Shown here piece by piece: positions 36,187 to 48,196 of a stretch of 64,000 nucleotides of DNA (the first letter of the stretch is position 1; every line of letters starts with the position of its first letter). A model generated the notes under the pieces. That model made no database searches, was not told the DNA's origin, and saw only the letters and a list, made by a program, of their open reading frames with translations. The DNA is from Limonium bicolor. Taxonomy: Eukaryota > Streptophyta > Magnoliopsida > Caryophyllales > Plumbaginaceae. The stretch is from the NCBI GenBank assembly GCA_023374045.1, contig CM041779.1:303499156-303563155 (forward strand), written 5' to 3'. The position numbers were made by a program, and so were the translations under genes.

Positions 36187-37946
36187 TGTTATACCCAAAA
36201 TTTCAATCCCCCGGAAGAGAGTCTCTACTAATAGGCTAGTAGCGAGGGTTCCCAGTTCGGTTGGCACATTTCAGGGTACTAGGGACAGCTTAGTCATCTC
36301 CAGGGGCATTTTCGTAATTCTTCAAGGCTCCTAAGCCCCCTATAGGCTTTCTCTCTCCTCCAAATAAGGGTCAAATCAATTCAAAATGCTTTGAAATTTT
36401 AACCTATGATAGAGGATGACATTTGAAGCATAATGGCGTTGGAATTTTGATTTTTCGAATTTCCAATAATTTTCTAGCAATTTCTGATTGAATCTGACGA
36501 GAAATTGAATTTAAAAATATTCCAATATCCAAAAAATTCGATTCCACTTTAGAAAATTCAGAAATATCATCCTTTACCCATGTGTAAAATTTCATAATCA
36601 AATTCCTTTTGGAAGCCCTTGAGCTAAAACGTCGGTAAATCTCGGTTTTTACCGGATTTTTCTATCTTTAAGGAAGCCTATATAAGGAACCTTATCCCAT
36701 GATCAAAGGATAACCTCAAGAACCCTAGACCCTCAAAGAAGGCAGCCGTCTCATTCTCTTCACGTTTTTACACATCCAAGCACCAAAATCACATCAAAAA
36801 TCCCCGAAATCACCATCTAAACACATTTTTCAACTCCCAACACATCAACAATCATCAAACATCAACCAAACCACCTCCAAAATGTGAAGAATACCTTCAA
36901 CAATCAACAACCAGAAGCTCGGGTCGAACTCAATCCGGAACCGGCACCATCGGAGCCTCCGAAGAATCCCGACGTGAAGAATCCTCCTGAATTCGAAGGT
37001 ATAATAGGTTGCAATTCTACTTTTCTAACTCTTCACAACCTTATTAACTCTCTGTCAAATTTTGGGTTCAAACTAACCTTTTTACGCTTCTGTATTGCTA
37101 ATTACTTTTGTTTCTGCCTTGTTACTTGTTCGTCAAGTTTCGTACATAATTCGACTTCAAACTGCAATCTTTCAATTACTAACGAATTGTATACCTTTCA
37201 GGCTACACGTGCATAAATTTTGAGCCGAAAACACCTTCGGGAACCACCATAAAACCCCTGTCCGTGGGTGGTCCGGGATCTCGGACCTATGGTCCGGGTC
37301 CACGGACGGGTTGTCCGTGGCCACGGACACCCACGGACGGCGGCGGGATTTTAAAATTTTAAAAATTTAGGTTTTGCTAAACTATGTCCGGGCCTACGGA
37401 CGTCCTGTCTGTGGCCCCGGACTTTTCAAATTTTTGTTTTCTGTTTAATTCGAATTTTATTTCCACATAGATTAACTAGGGTCCGTGGTTACGGACATTA
37501 GGTCCGTGGCTACGGACGGAAACAAAATTTGACCTAATTCTGCCTCCGAAACCCTAGTTTAGGTAATTTCAACTTTCACTTTTATTTTCAGTCAAAAAAT
37601 GCTAAAAAACAAAAAAAAAAGAAGCTCACGCACTTAGGTTAAAACGACTCGTAATAAGCCGCAATTAAACTAATTAGAGGAAAAACGACTTCTAGGGGTA
37701 ATGAAAGTAATTGAACCCTAATTAAGTCGAATATCAAGCCCCCGAACCCGAACTCTCCTTTCCTAATTTGATCTAGGTTAAAATTAGGTGGCGACTCATA
37801 ATAGGTTCCAGTGAGCTAGCTTAGGTTTTAATAATCATTGTTATATGACATAGTTATTAACCTTAGGTTATAAGTGGACCTAAAACCCGGTTAGATCCTA
37901 ATCAGCTTTAACCAACATAGGATAGGGTTTAAAATCGAGGCTCACA
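36187..37946 (+). mobile_element. Element D 3' LTR
   Basis: TGTTATACCC to GGCTCACA, 1760 bp, followed by ATTAG. Collinear with the 5' LTR. Confidence 0.9.
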
Positions 37947-37951
37947 ATTAG

Positions 37952-39505
37952 TATAATGTTTCTACTCTTTATATTCTACCATGCTTATAGGTAGGTTCCC
38001 ATTTAATATATTGGGTTTGAATTCATAAGGAAAGACATAAAAGTCGATCTTTCCCTCCAGATGGCAATATGGGCATAACTTAGAAGCTAGCTTGAGAATA
38101 CTCTTATTATAGGTAATTGTCTCTTGATCTCGTTTTTAACTTATTAACATGGCTCATGGAATAATCATAGGTAGTATTACCCTCACAATTGACTATTTGT
38201 CCGACATACGCGGAGTTGTTTTAGCTATTTAATCTCCTCAGGGTAACCTGGACAACTTAACTCTTAATTTACACCTTCTTCATCTCATATACTTATTAGT
38301 CAAACTTTATATTAGATTTAAGAATAAATACGTACGCATCACAGAAATATTTGTGACCACTTGTAGGGAGTCTCAGGAATCATCCAACCCTGACGGGGTC
38401 AGCGTCAATGTTGAACTATCCCTCCACTCCATTTTGTGTTTGGCTTTCCCTTGATCTGACCAGGATCAAGTTCGACCTCCCGTCAAATATCAAACAACCA
38501 CATAATTATCATTTTTTCAAATTTTATCTTAAAAAACTTGTGACGTGGTGATTACTACATGTACCTTTTCCTTTGACTGTCATCCAACTATTCCAATAAC
38601 TGTTATAACCTATACGTGAATCTAGTGTATTCCTTAATCCCCGGAACCCTATTCCTTTGATCAAATCATCAAGCGGGGAAGCCAGTTTTTCCTCTTGGCA
38701 TAAAAGATAAATTCTTATTAGAGCATCTAAGCTCATACTGTCTAATGATTATATCCATCAATCATTTTAACTCTTAAACCCATCATACAAGTAATAAGTT
38801 CAGTTATGGACTTGGATACCTTAGAATACTCTCTTCTCTTTAAAAGGCTTATCTAATGTTTAACTTATCAGGGCTTGATTATTGCCTATACTTGGGTTAT
38901 CATCGCTTGGAGCAAAGACAGTCATAGTTATTACTAAATTTGGGTAAGGCTCCAAGGAAAAGTTTTCATAACTCGATCAACAATCACAGTTACATAAGGT
39001 ATTATTTCCTCCGCCTTAAAGGTTGGCTTTTCTTATTTCATCTAAACTCCATAAATCAGGTGAACCATATGGTCAGCCTAGATTAAGCATCTCTTAATAT
39101 TAGTACCATCTCTAACTAAGGGTTTCCAGTTTGAATCCTACGGTTTGGTAACAGGACAATCAAAGCTTATTGTTTGTTTCTATCTCTTAGAAACGTGGTT
39201 AATCCACAAGCTCAATGGCTTCCAAAAATAGGTCGATTAGGTGTATCAAATATACGATTTAGAACCACAGGGATTAGTATATAACGTTAGGAAAGTTCAC
39301 GTATAGAATACTTGTTACAAGTCAAGGGGTATGTTTTCCTACTTTTAGGTTTAACTTCCACTCACTTTTAGTGTTTATAATAATTCTAACTCTTAATATA
39401 ACTTATACTACCTTCATTTTAAGTGTCAATGAGAGGTATTCGTTACCATGTTTATATTAAAATTTATATTACATAGGGGGTTAACCTTATTTGATTTCTT
39501 GCGCT
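37952..39505 (-). other. Element C internal DNA, no recognisable gene
   Basis: 1.5 kb between D and the part duplicated at the left edge of the window. Frames are short (longest about 70 codons at 38736-38524, minus) and show no pol motif. Its counterpart next to gag copy 1 would lie outside the window. Confidence 0.5.
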
Positions 39506-40919
39506 CTTTATTCGCATTCATAAATTGAGCTGTCATAGAAGACATATGCTCGTATAGAACCATAAGGATAGTGTAGGACGTGAGCCTCAAAATAGGGTAG
39601 GTATGTTTTAGTAATACTTAGCCCTCTGAAATGTATTAATACTACTCAACGTTTTAGGTTTTCAACCTCCAAATTATGTGTATATATGTAGCATTTGGTA
39701 TTGCTAATTAGGTAGTTCTCCAGACTTCAGAAATTATAGCTTCAAAGTTTGTTCTCTCCCCTTTATTAATTAAGAGTCCAGCACTGTCACTATATTGTTA
39801 CTCGTTGAGACCCTTGCTATTTGCTTAGGTGTTTTAAACCCGTGCTTATCCATGTTGGATGTTTAGCTATATATTTTGAGATTTTGTTTCTCTATTGTCA
39901 TAAATCAAGGTTTCGCACTATCTTCTCGCGAAGTTAATAAGGGATTGTAAGATTTTCTAGTCCAGCACTGAGTGGTAAGCTCGGTGCCTGGGTATCCCAT
40001 AAAATTTCAGTGTTTACTCTTTACGTGAACTCTTTTGACAATTCATGTAGTCTTAAGTATCTTATATCAATTAATGTATTCTTTTTCATGACATTTGCTC
40101 GTCATTTAGGCAGGTCATACTTTGTAGTTACTGTAAGTTTGGACAGTTGGTAACGCCCTTCGGCGGTCCAAGCAAAACTAACTTACTATTCCTCACTGTA
40201 CTATCCCACGCCCTGTATCCCAAGGCTAATCTCGGTTTGTATTCGGTTAAATTCTCTTAATCCTATGGTACATTAATCTGGATTCTCCATTATATATCAA
40301 CACGTCTCCAACTTCAAAATAATCTTGTTCGCCTTATCCATCCTCCTCTTATCACCGTATAAAAACTCTGCATCTTCTCCTATGGAGAATGATACAACTG
40401 GTATCCTAGGAATTTGTGCTCCATATACCTTTCTTACTTCACTATATAACCTAGCCTGTGGATCCCAATCCTTACCCATACATATCATATATAATTTAAG
40501 TTTGATCCACTCCCATATCCTAGGATATAAAATCCTCCAAAGCCTATCCCCAAAGTTCCACATTCATTTACCATAGTTATTTGTTCATTTTTAGTTAAGT
40601 ATTGCTTGAGTAAGATCATGCCGGGTCGAAGTACTTGTCATTCTGCCTCTGGATATTCCTGACCTTCGCTCATAGGCTCAGGTGACCTCGGTATCATAGG
40701 TAAGGGAAAACAATGTCGAAGTATCCTATTAGGTGAGAGGTTACCTAAGTTAGGTCTCTCTAAATGTTTGATACTTACTAAAACATACAAGTCTCATCGA
40801 CCGACAATTATAAATACACATTCAAGCATCATGCATTAGGTTTAAGTTCTAGGCTTACCGGCTTCGCGCTGAGCGCTAGCCTCAGCGCCTGAAGTTCCCA
40901 CTGTGTACTCGGTATTTCT
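39506..40919 (-). repeat. Second copy of element C post-gag DNA
   Basis: Collinear with bases 1-1413, with scattered substitutions and one- or two-base indels. With gag, the shared block is 1-2146 against 39506-41697. Confidence 0.9.
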
Positions 40920-40948
40920 TCATGGAACTATTTTTTTTTTATTTTTTT

Positions 40949-40983
<35 letters not shown>

Positions 40984-41697
40984 TCCCTTCGACTCCCGGA
41001 TGAGGATGGCTGTCCTCCCGGTCCTCTAGTATAGGTGTTGTTCTGCGGCGTCTGGCCTCCTCTTGGTCCTCCCGCCACAGTAGCTGGTGTTCTCTGTGAA
41101 CCTCTAGCTCCCTTGTATACTCGGTTCCCTGGATTGGAAAAGCATTCATACTCCCTGTGACCCTCCTTTCTGCAATAGCGGCACTCCACCTACCTTCCTG
41201 AGCAATCTACGCCTGGGTGATCATTTCCACAGTGTTTACAGTAATAGTGACGTCGGGTTGGCTTATTGCCTCAAGGTGGTGCTGATCTTAGTGGCTGACC
41301 ATCAATAGCTGGGCCGGTCAGACGAGGGACCTGCTCCTTCGTCTTCTGACCATGGAAATCCTTCCGCCCCTTCTTCTTTTCAAAGAATCTCTTCTCCTTC
41401 TTGTAGTGACCGCCAGAGGTTGATCCACCATTATCTCCTTCAGTACTCTTTCTCTTCTTTCTTCCTACGCCTCTTCCTCTAAACTTTTGAATCTTCACAG
41501 TGTCGGAGTGGTCGACTCCTGGTATGTAGTCCAGCAAACTGGTGAACCGCGCGTAGTATTGGTCAACTGTTTGACTCCCTTTGATTAAGGTCTCGATCTC
41601 CTGCCTTTTTCTCTGTTTTAGATGTTCGGGGTAGTACTTCTCCCGCAACACTTCTGCAAACGCTGTCCATCCAAAGTCCGGTGTAGCTCTACGGTGG
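40920..41697 (-). pseudogene. gag: Element C gag copy 2, cut by element E
   Basis: Minus-strand Gag from the capsid core (MLREKYYPEHLKQRKR) through LLDYIPGVDHSDTV, the basic linker and both knuckles. Its N-terminal third is missing because E starts at 41698. It reads through the point where copy 1 has a TAG (2050), but has its own TGA at 41271-41273 and shares the TAG between the knuckles (41190-41192, same as 1639-1641). Near the C-terminus an A-rich run (minus strand; 40930-40982) replaces normal coding sequence and ends the frame in lysines. Introns 2 and 3 of B are absent here too. Confidence 0.85.
40930..40982. repeat. Homopolymer-like T tract of about 50 nt
   Basis: T run broken by one A and one G, at the end of gag copy 2. 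Absent from copy 1. It may be slippage, a poly(A)-type insertion on the minus strand, or an assembly artefact. Confidence 0.8.
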
Positions 41698-42352
41698 TGT
41701 AGACACCAAAAATTCTCACCCCATAAAGCAAATTCCGAAATAAGAAATTAAATAAGAGGGGTCGTCGCCTTTCTTTTTTCAAACGTATTAGCGTGCGTGC
41801 CGAAACGAAACCATCGTTTTATAATCTTTTTCAAAGCATTTCATAAAAACACGTTTTTTTTTTGAAAATGAATTTCCAAACAATCAACCGGTTTTAAACC
41901 CATCCCTTTTTGCTTATTTACTTTTTCTTACTATCTCACTTTATTTTAGTCTATTTTGATCTACTTATTTGTTTGTCCATCATTTCCCTGCTATTTTATT
42001 TTATTCGTGATTATTATTCATATCTTTTATTGTTGTTTTACATGTGTCTTATTCATAGTATTTACTTTTATCTTATCATCATTATTTTTGTTTTTTCTGT
42101 CATTTTACGTACCTTTCATTACCATTTTTTTCGCTTATGTTAGTATATTTCACCACTTGTACATAATTGATCCATTCAAAACTTTTATCACCTTCATCGG
42201 TATTTTATCTCTGTTACATTAATGTATATTTATGCCTCATTATGTTTGAACCCTTTTTTAGCTATATTCCATGATTAATCTTTCTCATTTTGTTTACACT
42301 TTCCTGTAAAAATAGCAACATTTTTGAAGAGTTATCTAGTATGTAATGAATG

Positions 42353-42422
42353 ACTTAGTCTAGCCGGTTAGCATGCTCTCTACATACTCTAGTGGTCTCA
42401 GGTTCGACTCTGAGCCGGGGTG
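42353..42422 (+). other. tRNA-like sequence 1 in the E 5' LTR
   Basis: TAGTCTAGCCGGTTAGCAT resembles the D-arm/A box of plant tRNA-Glu, and GGTTCGACTCTGAGC is a B box with a stem CTCAG/CTGAG. The anticodon stem is mostly unpaired and no full acceptor stem forms, so it is a degraded tRNA-derived sequence, not a gene. Second copy at about 56127-56197. Confidence 0.5.
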
Positions 42423-42493
42423 TTTTCCTTTCTTTCATTTCTGCTTAGCTCGCAACGGGATTTTTGTTTCATTATCCGCAGTTATTAACTAAA

Positions 42494-42563
42494 ACTCGTG
42501 CGGCTAGTTGGTTAGAGTGTGCGGGGGATACTACAGGTGCTGAGTTCGATTCTGGGCATCAGC
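42494..42563 (+). other. tRNA-like sequence 2 in the E 5' LTR
   Basis: An A-box-like TAGTTGGTTAGAGTG and a B-box-like GAGTTCGATTCTG, 70 bp after the first tRNA-like sequence. The 3' LTR copy (about 56269-56340) is closer to consensus, with GGCTCAGTTGGTTAGAG. The T stem is imperfect. Confidence 0.5.
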
Positions 42564-42715
42564 AAGTTTTGCTTGCTCTTTTTATTTTTGGAATCAGGTG
42601 GACCAAAATGGCCCAACCGTGTTCTGGGTCCATTTTGTCTCTATACACCAAATAAAGCCCACTTTGAATTAGCCCATGAAATAATCAGACATTCCCCTCC
42701 AAACCCTAAGATCTC

Positions 42716-42724
42716 TATTATAAA
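42716..42724 (+). promoter_or_regulatory. Possible TATA box in the E LTR
   Basis: TATTATAAA within CTCTATTATAAAACTACAAC, followed at about 30 bp by an A/C-rich start-like region; same at 56497-56505. It is the best TATA candidate seen here, but unsupported by any transcript. Confidence 0.3.
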
Positions 42725-44989
42725 ACTACAACCAAAACCCTACTGTTGAAGATACGGTTCTAATCAGCCTCCAACTCCCGATCGTTATTCCAGAGCATTC
42801 CCACGTCCCAGCCCTTCAACTCTACCATGCAAACTTCAAAAACCCAGAAACCTATCGTTCCGACTCTTCGACTTTGAACAAAAAAATCTTCATCTGCATC
42901 GTCCAAACCTCGATCTCAAGCTTCGTCTCCACCAAATCCCAGTCTCGAACCCCGTCTTCGCCACCACCCTCATTCATCCAAAGCTTCCCCGAACGCCTAA
43001 CCATCGTCGACAATCACCATTTCCCCTTTTTGCCTTCAAACCAGATAGGAGTAAGTCTGATTTCAGTATTCGTGGCTCCCAACCCGATCTCCCTCTCTTT
43101 GGTTCTTCGTTTCACATTAGGTCAAATTCTTCTGCTAAGTGAACGCGAGAGATTTATTCTGTAAATTGAGTCAGCTTTTCTCTTCATTGTTTTATACAAG
43201 CGAACATGTAATTTATTGTGCACTTCATCCGATGAACCTGAAGCGGGGAGGATTCGAAGCTCAGCTTCGCCAAAACTGTATCTGGTGCTAAGTGCTGACT
43301 AATACAATCGTAGTCCCACTCTCATTTCATTCTGTTCTTATACTGTTTCATGGTTTTTATTGATTTCGTTCTTTGCCATTATCGCACCCCTTTTCTTTCG
43401 TCTTGAGCCTTGGAGATATTAGATTGGAAGAGTAAATCATTGCTGCGATTCCTTTTGGTATTATGCACATCCTTTATTTCCTGTTCGTATACTTAGTCTA
43501 TTGCTCATGTCTTCCCTTTCGAAACTGCTGCTAGCTCTTTTATGATAGAATAAGTTGGTGCCGCTGCGATTCATTTACGTTTTTCTCATATAATCTGTGT
43601 GCACTGGCTCAACCCACGATGGGTGTGGAGCCTCCCTGAATCTTTGAGTACACTCAAACAGAGTCGAGAATCGACTACTTTGCTATGGCTGTCAGACTAC
43701 CTTGCTCGTTTTTCCTTTCTGTGTGGTGTTTCCCTTTGGCCCAGGTGAAGTTGGTCACCAAATTTATCCTAGAGACTGGTTGTTGATGCTAATCGCCCGT
43801 GTTTCAGTCGAGGCATATCCCTACGCCAGTAGTACCCGAAGAAGAGTTGTGCTGTCCATTTATGAAAAAACACTGAACCTATTCTTTCCTTTAATTTCCT
43901 CCGTTCTGTTACAGTTTGCCTTTGCCTAGTGATGTTCGATACTTACTAATGCGGTGACTGTTCTGTTTTGTCTTTAATTTCCTCCACAGGAGATCCATTT
44001 GCCTCCTCTTGGTACCGAATCCTAACCTTACCTATTCAACTCCATTTTCTGTGTTGATATTCTCATCTTGTCTATGAAGCTCTTTGTTGCCTATCTGTGA
44101 AATCTGCTCCACGAATGCTCGCCTGTCTTATGAATTGGATTCAACTTCCTATAAGTACTATTTTCTCCTGTTGTGCTGTTTGGAATGATCGACAGTTTGT
44201 ATTTGAGCTCCCCATGCTTGTGAATTGAAGGGTATGAATGGTCGACTACGTTTCAGAGTTGGTGTTGCTTTATAGCTTTCCTGCTTGTTCATAAGCGCCT
44301 GAAATCATGTGAAAATGTTCAGCGCAGGTTTCTTCAATTTACCCAACGAGAAACTTGAGGATATTGTAGGGGAACAAACCTAGTTGATAACCATCTGTAT
44401 TTATATTTTCACACCTCTGTTAATTTACGAGTGGTTAGCATTTAGTTGGGATTAATCATACTCTTTTTTTTTAGAATCTGTCGCATATCTTTCGGTTTTG
44501 AGAGCCAAATCTGATGACCTTGTGTTCGGGGCTAAAGCGAAATAAAGGGAGATAGTTACTTAGAGTAGATATCATCGACTTGATAAAAAAAGGAGGGGAC
44601 CGTAATCTTGAGTTTTAGGCCTCTTATTGGCTCTTCTTGTGCAGTTCATAAACTTTTATGTGGTCTTTAAAGGAATAAAACAGAGGGATTTAGCTAATGA
44701 TTTGTTACGTTATGCCTTGTTTATATTTTCGATTTGTGATTCACTTTGATTTATTGATTCGTTCTTTCATCACGCATGAACGTATTTTTCTCTCCCTTTC
44801 ATTGTAATTGATCATTTAAAGTCCTATTATATTTTTTCCTAAGCCCTAGTTATTAGACCTTAGGACCAAGCCTTAGGATAGAGGGTGAACCCTAAGATTT
44901 AGGTGAGCCATGGTCCCACCTAATAAGTTGGGTAATCCCTAGACCCAAACCACACCTTATTATAATAACATGTGTTAATAAAAACACTT

Positions 44990-45560
44990 TCTCAAAATTC
45001 ATCTCAATTTGGTTCATCATTTCTTCCCAATTTTTCCAAAGCCCATTAGACCCAAAAGTCAAAAGCTCAAAACAATTCAAACAAGGCCCAATTTTCGATC
45101 CAATTCCAATCAAGGCCTAATTTTCCCAATCTCAAATAAGGCCCATAGGCCAATTCGGCCCAAAACCAAATCAAGCCCAAGGCATAAATCAGGCCCAAAA
45201 TAAAATAAGGTCCAATTGACCCAATATCTAAAAGGTTGGCCCAATCCAATTCGAGGCCCAAACTTGAGGCCCAAACCCGAGCTGAGGCCCAGAACCTCAT
45301 CAAGTCTAGAAGCCCGTTTTGGCCCACACCTTCAAAGCCCATGAATCAAGCTTGACCAAGCCCAACTTTGACCAACCTGAATTTTGACTTTGACCCCATT
45401 TTCAAGCCCCACATTGACCCAACTTTCAAGCCCAACATTTGGCCCAATTCGACCCGGCCAATCCAACCGGCCCATTGTCCAATTTGGCCCAAACCTAATT
45501 TAATCCCAAATTCAAAACAACTCATTGCCAAACCCAAATCAATTCAAGCCCAATTCATTT
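44990..45560. promoter_or_regulatory. Dense GCCCA array in the E 5' LTR
   Basis: About 18 copies of AGCCCA or GGCCCA motifs, all on one strand, in 570 bp; repeated in the 3' LTR at about 58800-59340. The complement is the TGGGCY core of plant site II elements. Confidence 0.45.
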
Positions 45561-46659
45561 TCAATTCAGCTCAGTCCAATCCTGATCAATTCAAATCCAA
45601 ATTTAATACATCCAATTCAAACTCATTGTAAATCTCGTTCAAATTCCAAAAATCCAAAAAATCTCTTCTCTCAAGTTTCAAATAATATTTTCATTCAAAT
45701 TTCATCGAATTTTCAAAGAAATCATTTTGTGGAATTTTAAAGGAAAAACTTCTCACATCACAGAAAACTCTTCTCAACAAGCAGAAAGTTTTCTCGGTAT
45801 ACAGAAAGTTTTCTCCTAAAAACATTTCTCAAATCAGTGTTTCTTCATCGAGGATTCCGAACAAACTCCAAACATTTTCCAACTCATTTTTCAAACTCAA
45901 AGCTAAACTGTTTTCGGGGAACATGGAATGTCTAACACTTTCAAAACACTTTCCTCCTAGTTAGACATCACTTGTCTCCCTTTCCGAATAAAAATCTGAG
46001 GCGGGGCACTGGGGTCATAACCTTCCCTTGTCGCAGTCTGGATCTCTTTAGGCGGGGCATTAGGGTGACAAACCTCCCCTAATTGCAGCCTAGATTTTTA
46101 CAAGGCGGGGTGCTAGGGAAGTAACGACCTTCCTAGTTGCAGCCGGGATTTTAGAATCGTCTAACTCCCTTCCGCTCGATTTCAATGTTTTCGGTTTTTA
46201 ACGTTTTTAAACCCGGGAGTTAGAGACGTTATTAGGGTTTGACCGAGAGTATCCCATTCATGATACTTCTCTCTAAATCCTAGTTTTCGACATAAATTCA
46301 TTGCCTCATCTTTCGAGCCTCGGCACTTACCATTAATTAAGTGTCGTGTTTGGGGGTACATAGGGTAGTCCCTCGGGATTATCCGCCCTTTTACAACAAA
46401 AATGTTTGTTCGATTTCAAAAACTTTAAGAGAGACAATTTCGACAATCATTCCTCCAAACAATTCAACCCATAATCAGCTCACTCCAAATTTGAAATATC
46501 CCAAAACATCAACCCTTTTAGAATCTCAAATCCGAAAAACCTGGGATCTCTACTCTAATTCCAATTGCCTCACACATACCCACATCATCATTCAAACTCC
46601 AAATCACCTTAAACCAGAATCACCTCCCAAATTCCAAATTCTTCTAAATTTCTAAGGTC

Positions 46660-47300
46660 TCATAGGCCCGAGCGCCCCACAGACTCGAACATCTCAATCT
46701 CTCCACTATTTTAAGATTCAAATGTCTCACAGACCCGAGCGTCTCACAGACTTTGACATCCCACACCTCCCATTACCTAAACATCCCAAACGTCTCATAG
46801 ACCCGAGCGTCTCACAGACTAACACCTCAAAATCCAATTACCCCCGCACATTCGAATGTCCCGCAGACCTGAGCGTCTCACAGACTTTGTTATCCCAATG
46901 ATTCGAATGTCTCACAGACCCGAGCATCTCACAGACCCGAGCGTCACACAGATCGAGCATCTCACAGACTTCGACATCTCAAGGTTTCAAGCATCTCATA
47001 GACCCGAGTGTCTCACAGACTTCGATATCTGACTCTTTTTATAATCTGAATATTCTAAATGTCTCATAGACCCGAGCATCTCACAGACTTTGTCATTCTA
47101 ATGATTCGAATGTCTCACAGACCTGAGCGTCTCAAATACCCGAGCGTCTCACAGACCCAAGCGTCACACAGACTTCGACATCTTTTAAGATTTCAAACGT
47201 CTCATAGACCTGAGCGTCTCACAGACTTCAAGATCTCATTTCTCCCACTACATGAACATCCCAAATGTCTCATAGACCCGAGCATCTTACAGACTAACCT
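46660..47300. repeat. GTCTCACAGAC minisatellite in the E 5' LTR
   Basis: Imperfect repeats of GAGCGTCTCACAGACCC with intervening CATCTC/AATGTC phrases, over 20 short copies. GTCTCACAGAC is itself a small palindrome with 4-bp arms. The 3' LTR has a shorter, rearranged version (60420-60910). Confidence 0.8.
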
Positions 47301-47366
47301 CTAACCCAAAACTTTCTGAAACTTCAAACATCTCAAAAATCTCCAAAAACTCCGAAATACCGTGAA

Positions 47367-47406
47367 CTACGTAAGGTCTGATCTCAACAGGGAGTTGAGT
47401 ACGTAG
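47367..47406. promoter_or_regulatory. CTACGTA nested hairpin in the E 5' LTR
   Basis: Outer arms CTACGTA (47367) and TACGTAG (47400); inner arms CTCAAC and GTTGAG around a 5-base loop. Further copies are at 60636-60675, 60950-60989 and, with changed inner arms, 53330-53369. Confidence 0.7.
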
Positions 47407-48179
47407 GCAGCCCATCCAGGGTGCGACCCCATTCCAAACAAAAAACCCTTTTCCTTTCTGAGGTGGCTCTCATATCTTCAAAACATTCAAACCTTCTTCG
47501 GTTCCCACAAGCTTCAAACCATCAGACTCCAAGTCTTGTCCGTTCACTCAACCTAGGACTTTTCTCAAATCTTCATTCTATACTCATCCGAATTCACCAG
47601 TTCTTCCTCTTGGCGCTAGCTTGGCAGAAAAGCTCGCCTCATCCACTCTCTTTCTCTCTTCCTGTCCTAATCCTATCTTTTGGCTTTAATTGAATCTCTC
47701 TAAAAAGGTTTTGAAAGAGGGTAATCCCGACAATTGAAGACCGAGGTTTCCTCGGGCATCAATCCGAAGTCGTGGTCATTGCCACTTCTAAGGGGTGTAA
47801 CCCAGTACGAACCCACACAGAATCTCTAGTATGATCAGATAAGTCCTATCCATAGGCAACAAATCATCAGAGTCAATTAACGGTTCTTAGAACCCGATCT
47901 TCCTTCCTAGTTATCATAGGTCAAACTAGGTGGCGACTCTAGTCAACTCCGCCTAATAGAGGCATTAGTCCGCGTGGAGCCCATTGAGAGCGGGTGTAGC
48001 GTTCACTAACACTCCCCTTATGCTTTCTGGGAAAGACGGACGATTTAGTAGGTATTTGAGGGATGCCAAGAATAACGGGTTTTCACCCTCCACAGAATGG
48101 CATTTTCTACGACCTAGGCTTCTCAGTCAGATCATATTTAGATAGACCCCCCTCATACCGAAAAATCACCCTCCACAAA

Positions 48180-48196
48180 TGGCGACTCTGCTGGGG
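48180..48196 (+). promoter_or_regulatory. Element E primer binding site (tRNA-Arg)
   Basis: TGGCGACTCTGCTGGGG, complementary to the 3' end of plant tRNA-Arg with CCA, two bases after the LTR. Same primer class as D. Confidence 0.88.

Larger units (their letters stand above)
29725..37946 (+). mobile_element. Element D: complete Tat/Ogre-type non-autonomous LTR retrotransposon
   Basis: 8.2 kb, flanked by ATTAG (29720-29724 and 37947-37951). It has two 1.75-kb LTRs, a tRNA-Arg PBS, a leader rich in GCCCA motifs, a truncated gag, then about 2.9 kb without genes but with two tandem-repeat blocks, and a polypurine tract. The tRNA-Arg primer, the CHHC gag knuckle and the repeat-rich 3' untranslated region all point to the Tat lineage. 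Confidence 0.88.
41698..48177 (+). mobile_element. Element E 5' LTR (6480 bp)
   Basis: TGTAGACACC at 41698 to CTCCACA at 48177, two bases before the PBS. Contains, in order, tRNA-like sequences, a possible TATA promoter, a GCCCA-rich block (44990-45560), a GTCTCACAGAC-type minisatellite and a CTACGTA hairpin. A 75-codon frame at 43702-43929 is kept in both LTRs, but the LTRs are young and near-identical, so this is not evidence of selection. Confidence 0.88.

Noticed and set aside
42353..42563. Functional tRNA genes
   Set aside because: A and B boxes are visible, but anticodon and acceptor stems do not pair.
43702..43929. A 75-codon frame conserved in both E LTRs (also 57472-57699)
   Set aside because: The LTRs are nearly identical over their whole length, so conservation only reflects recent duplication.
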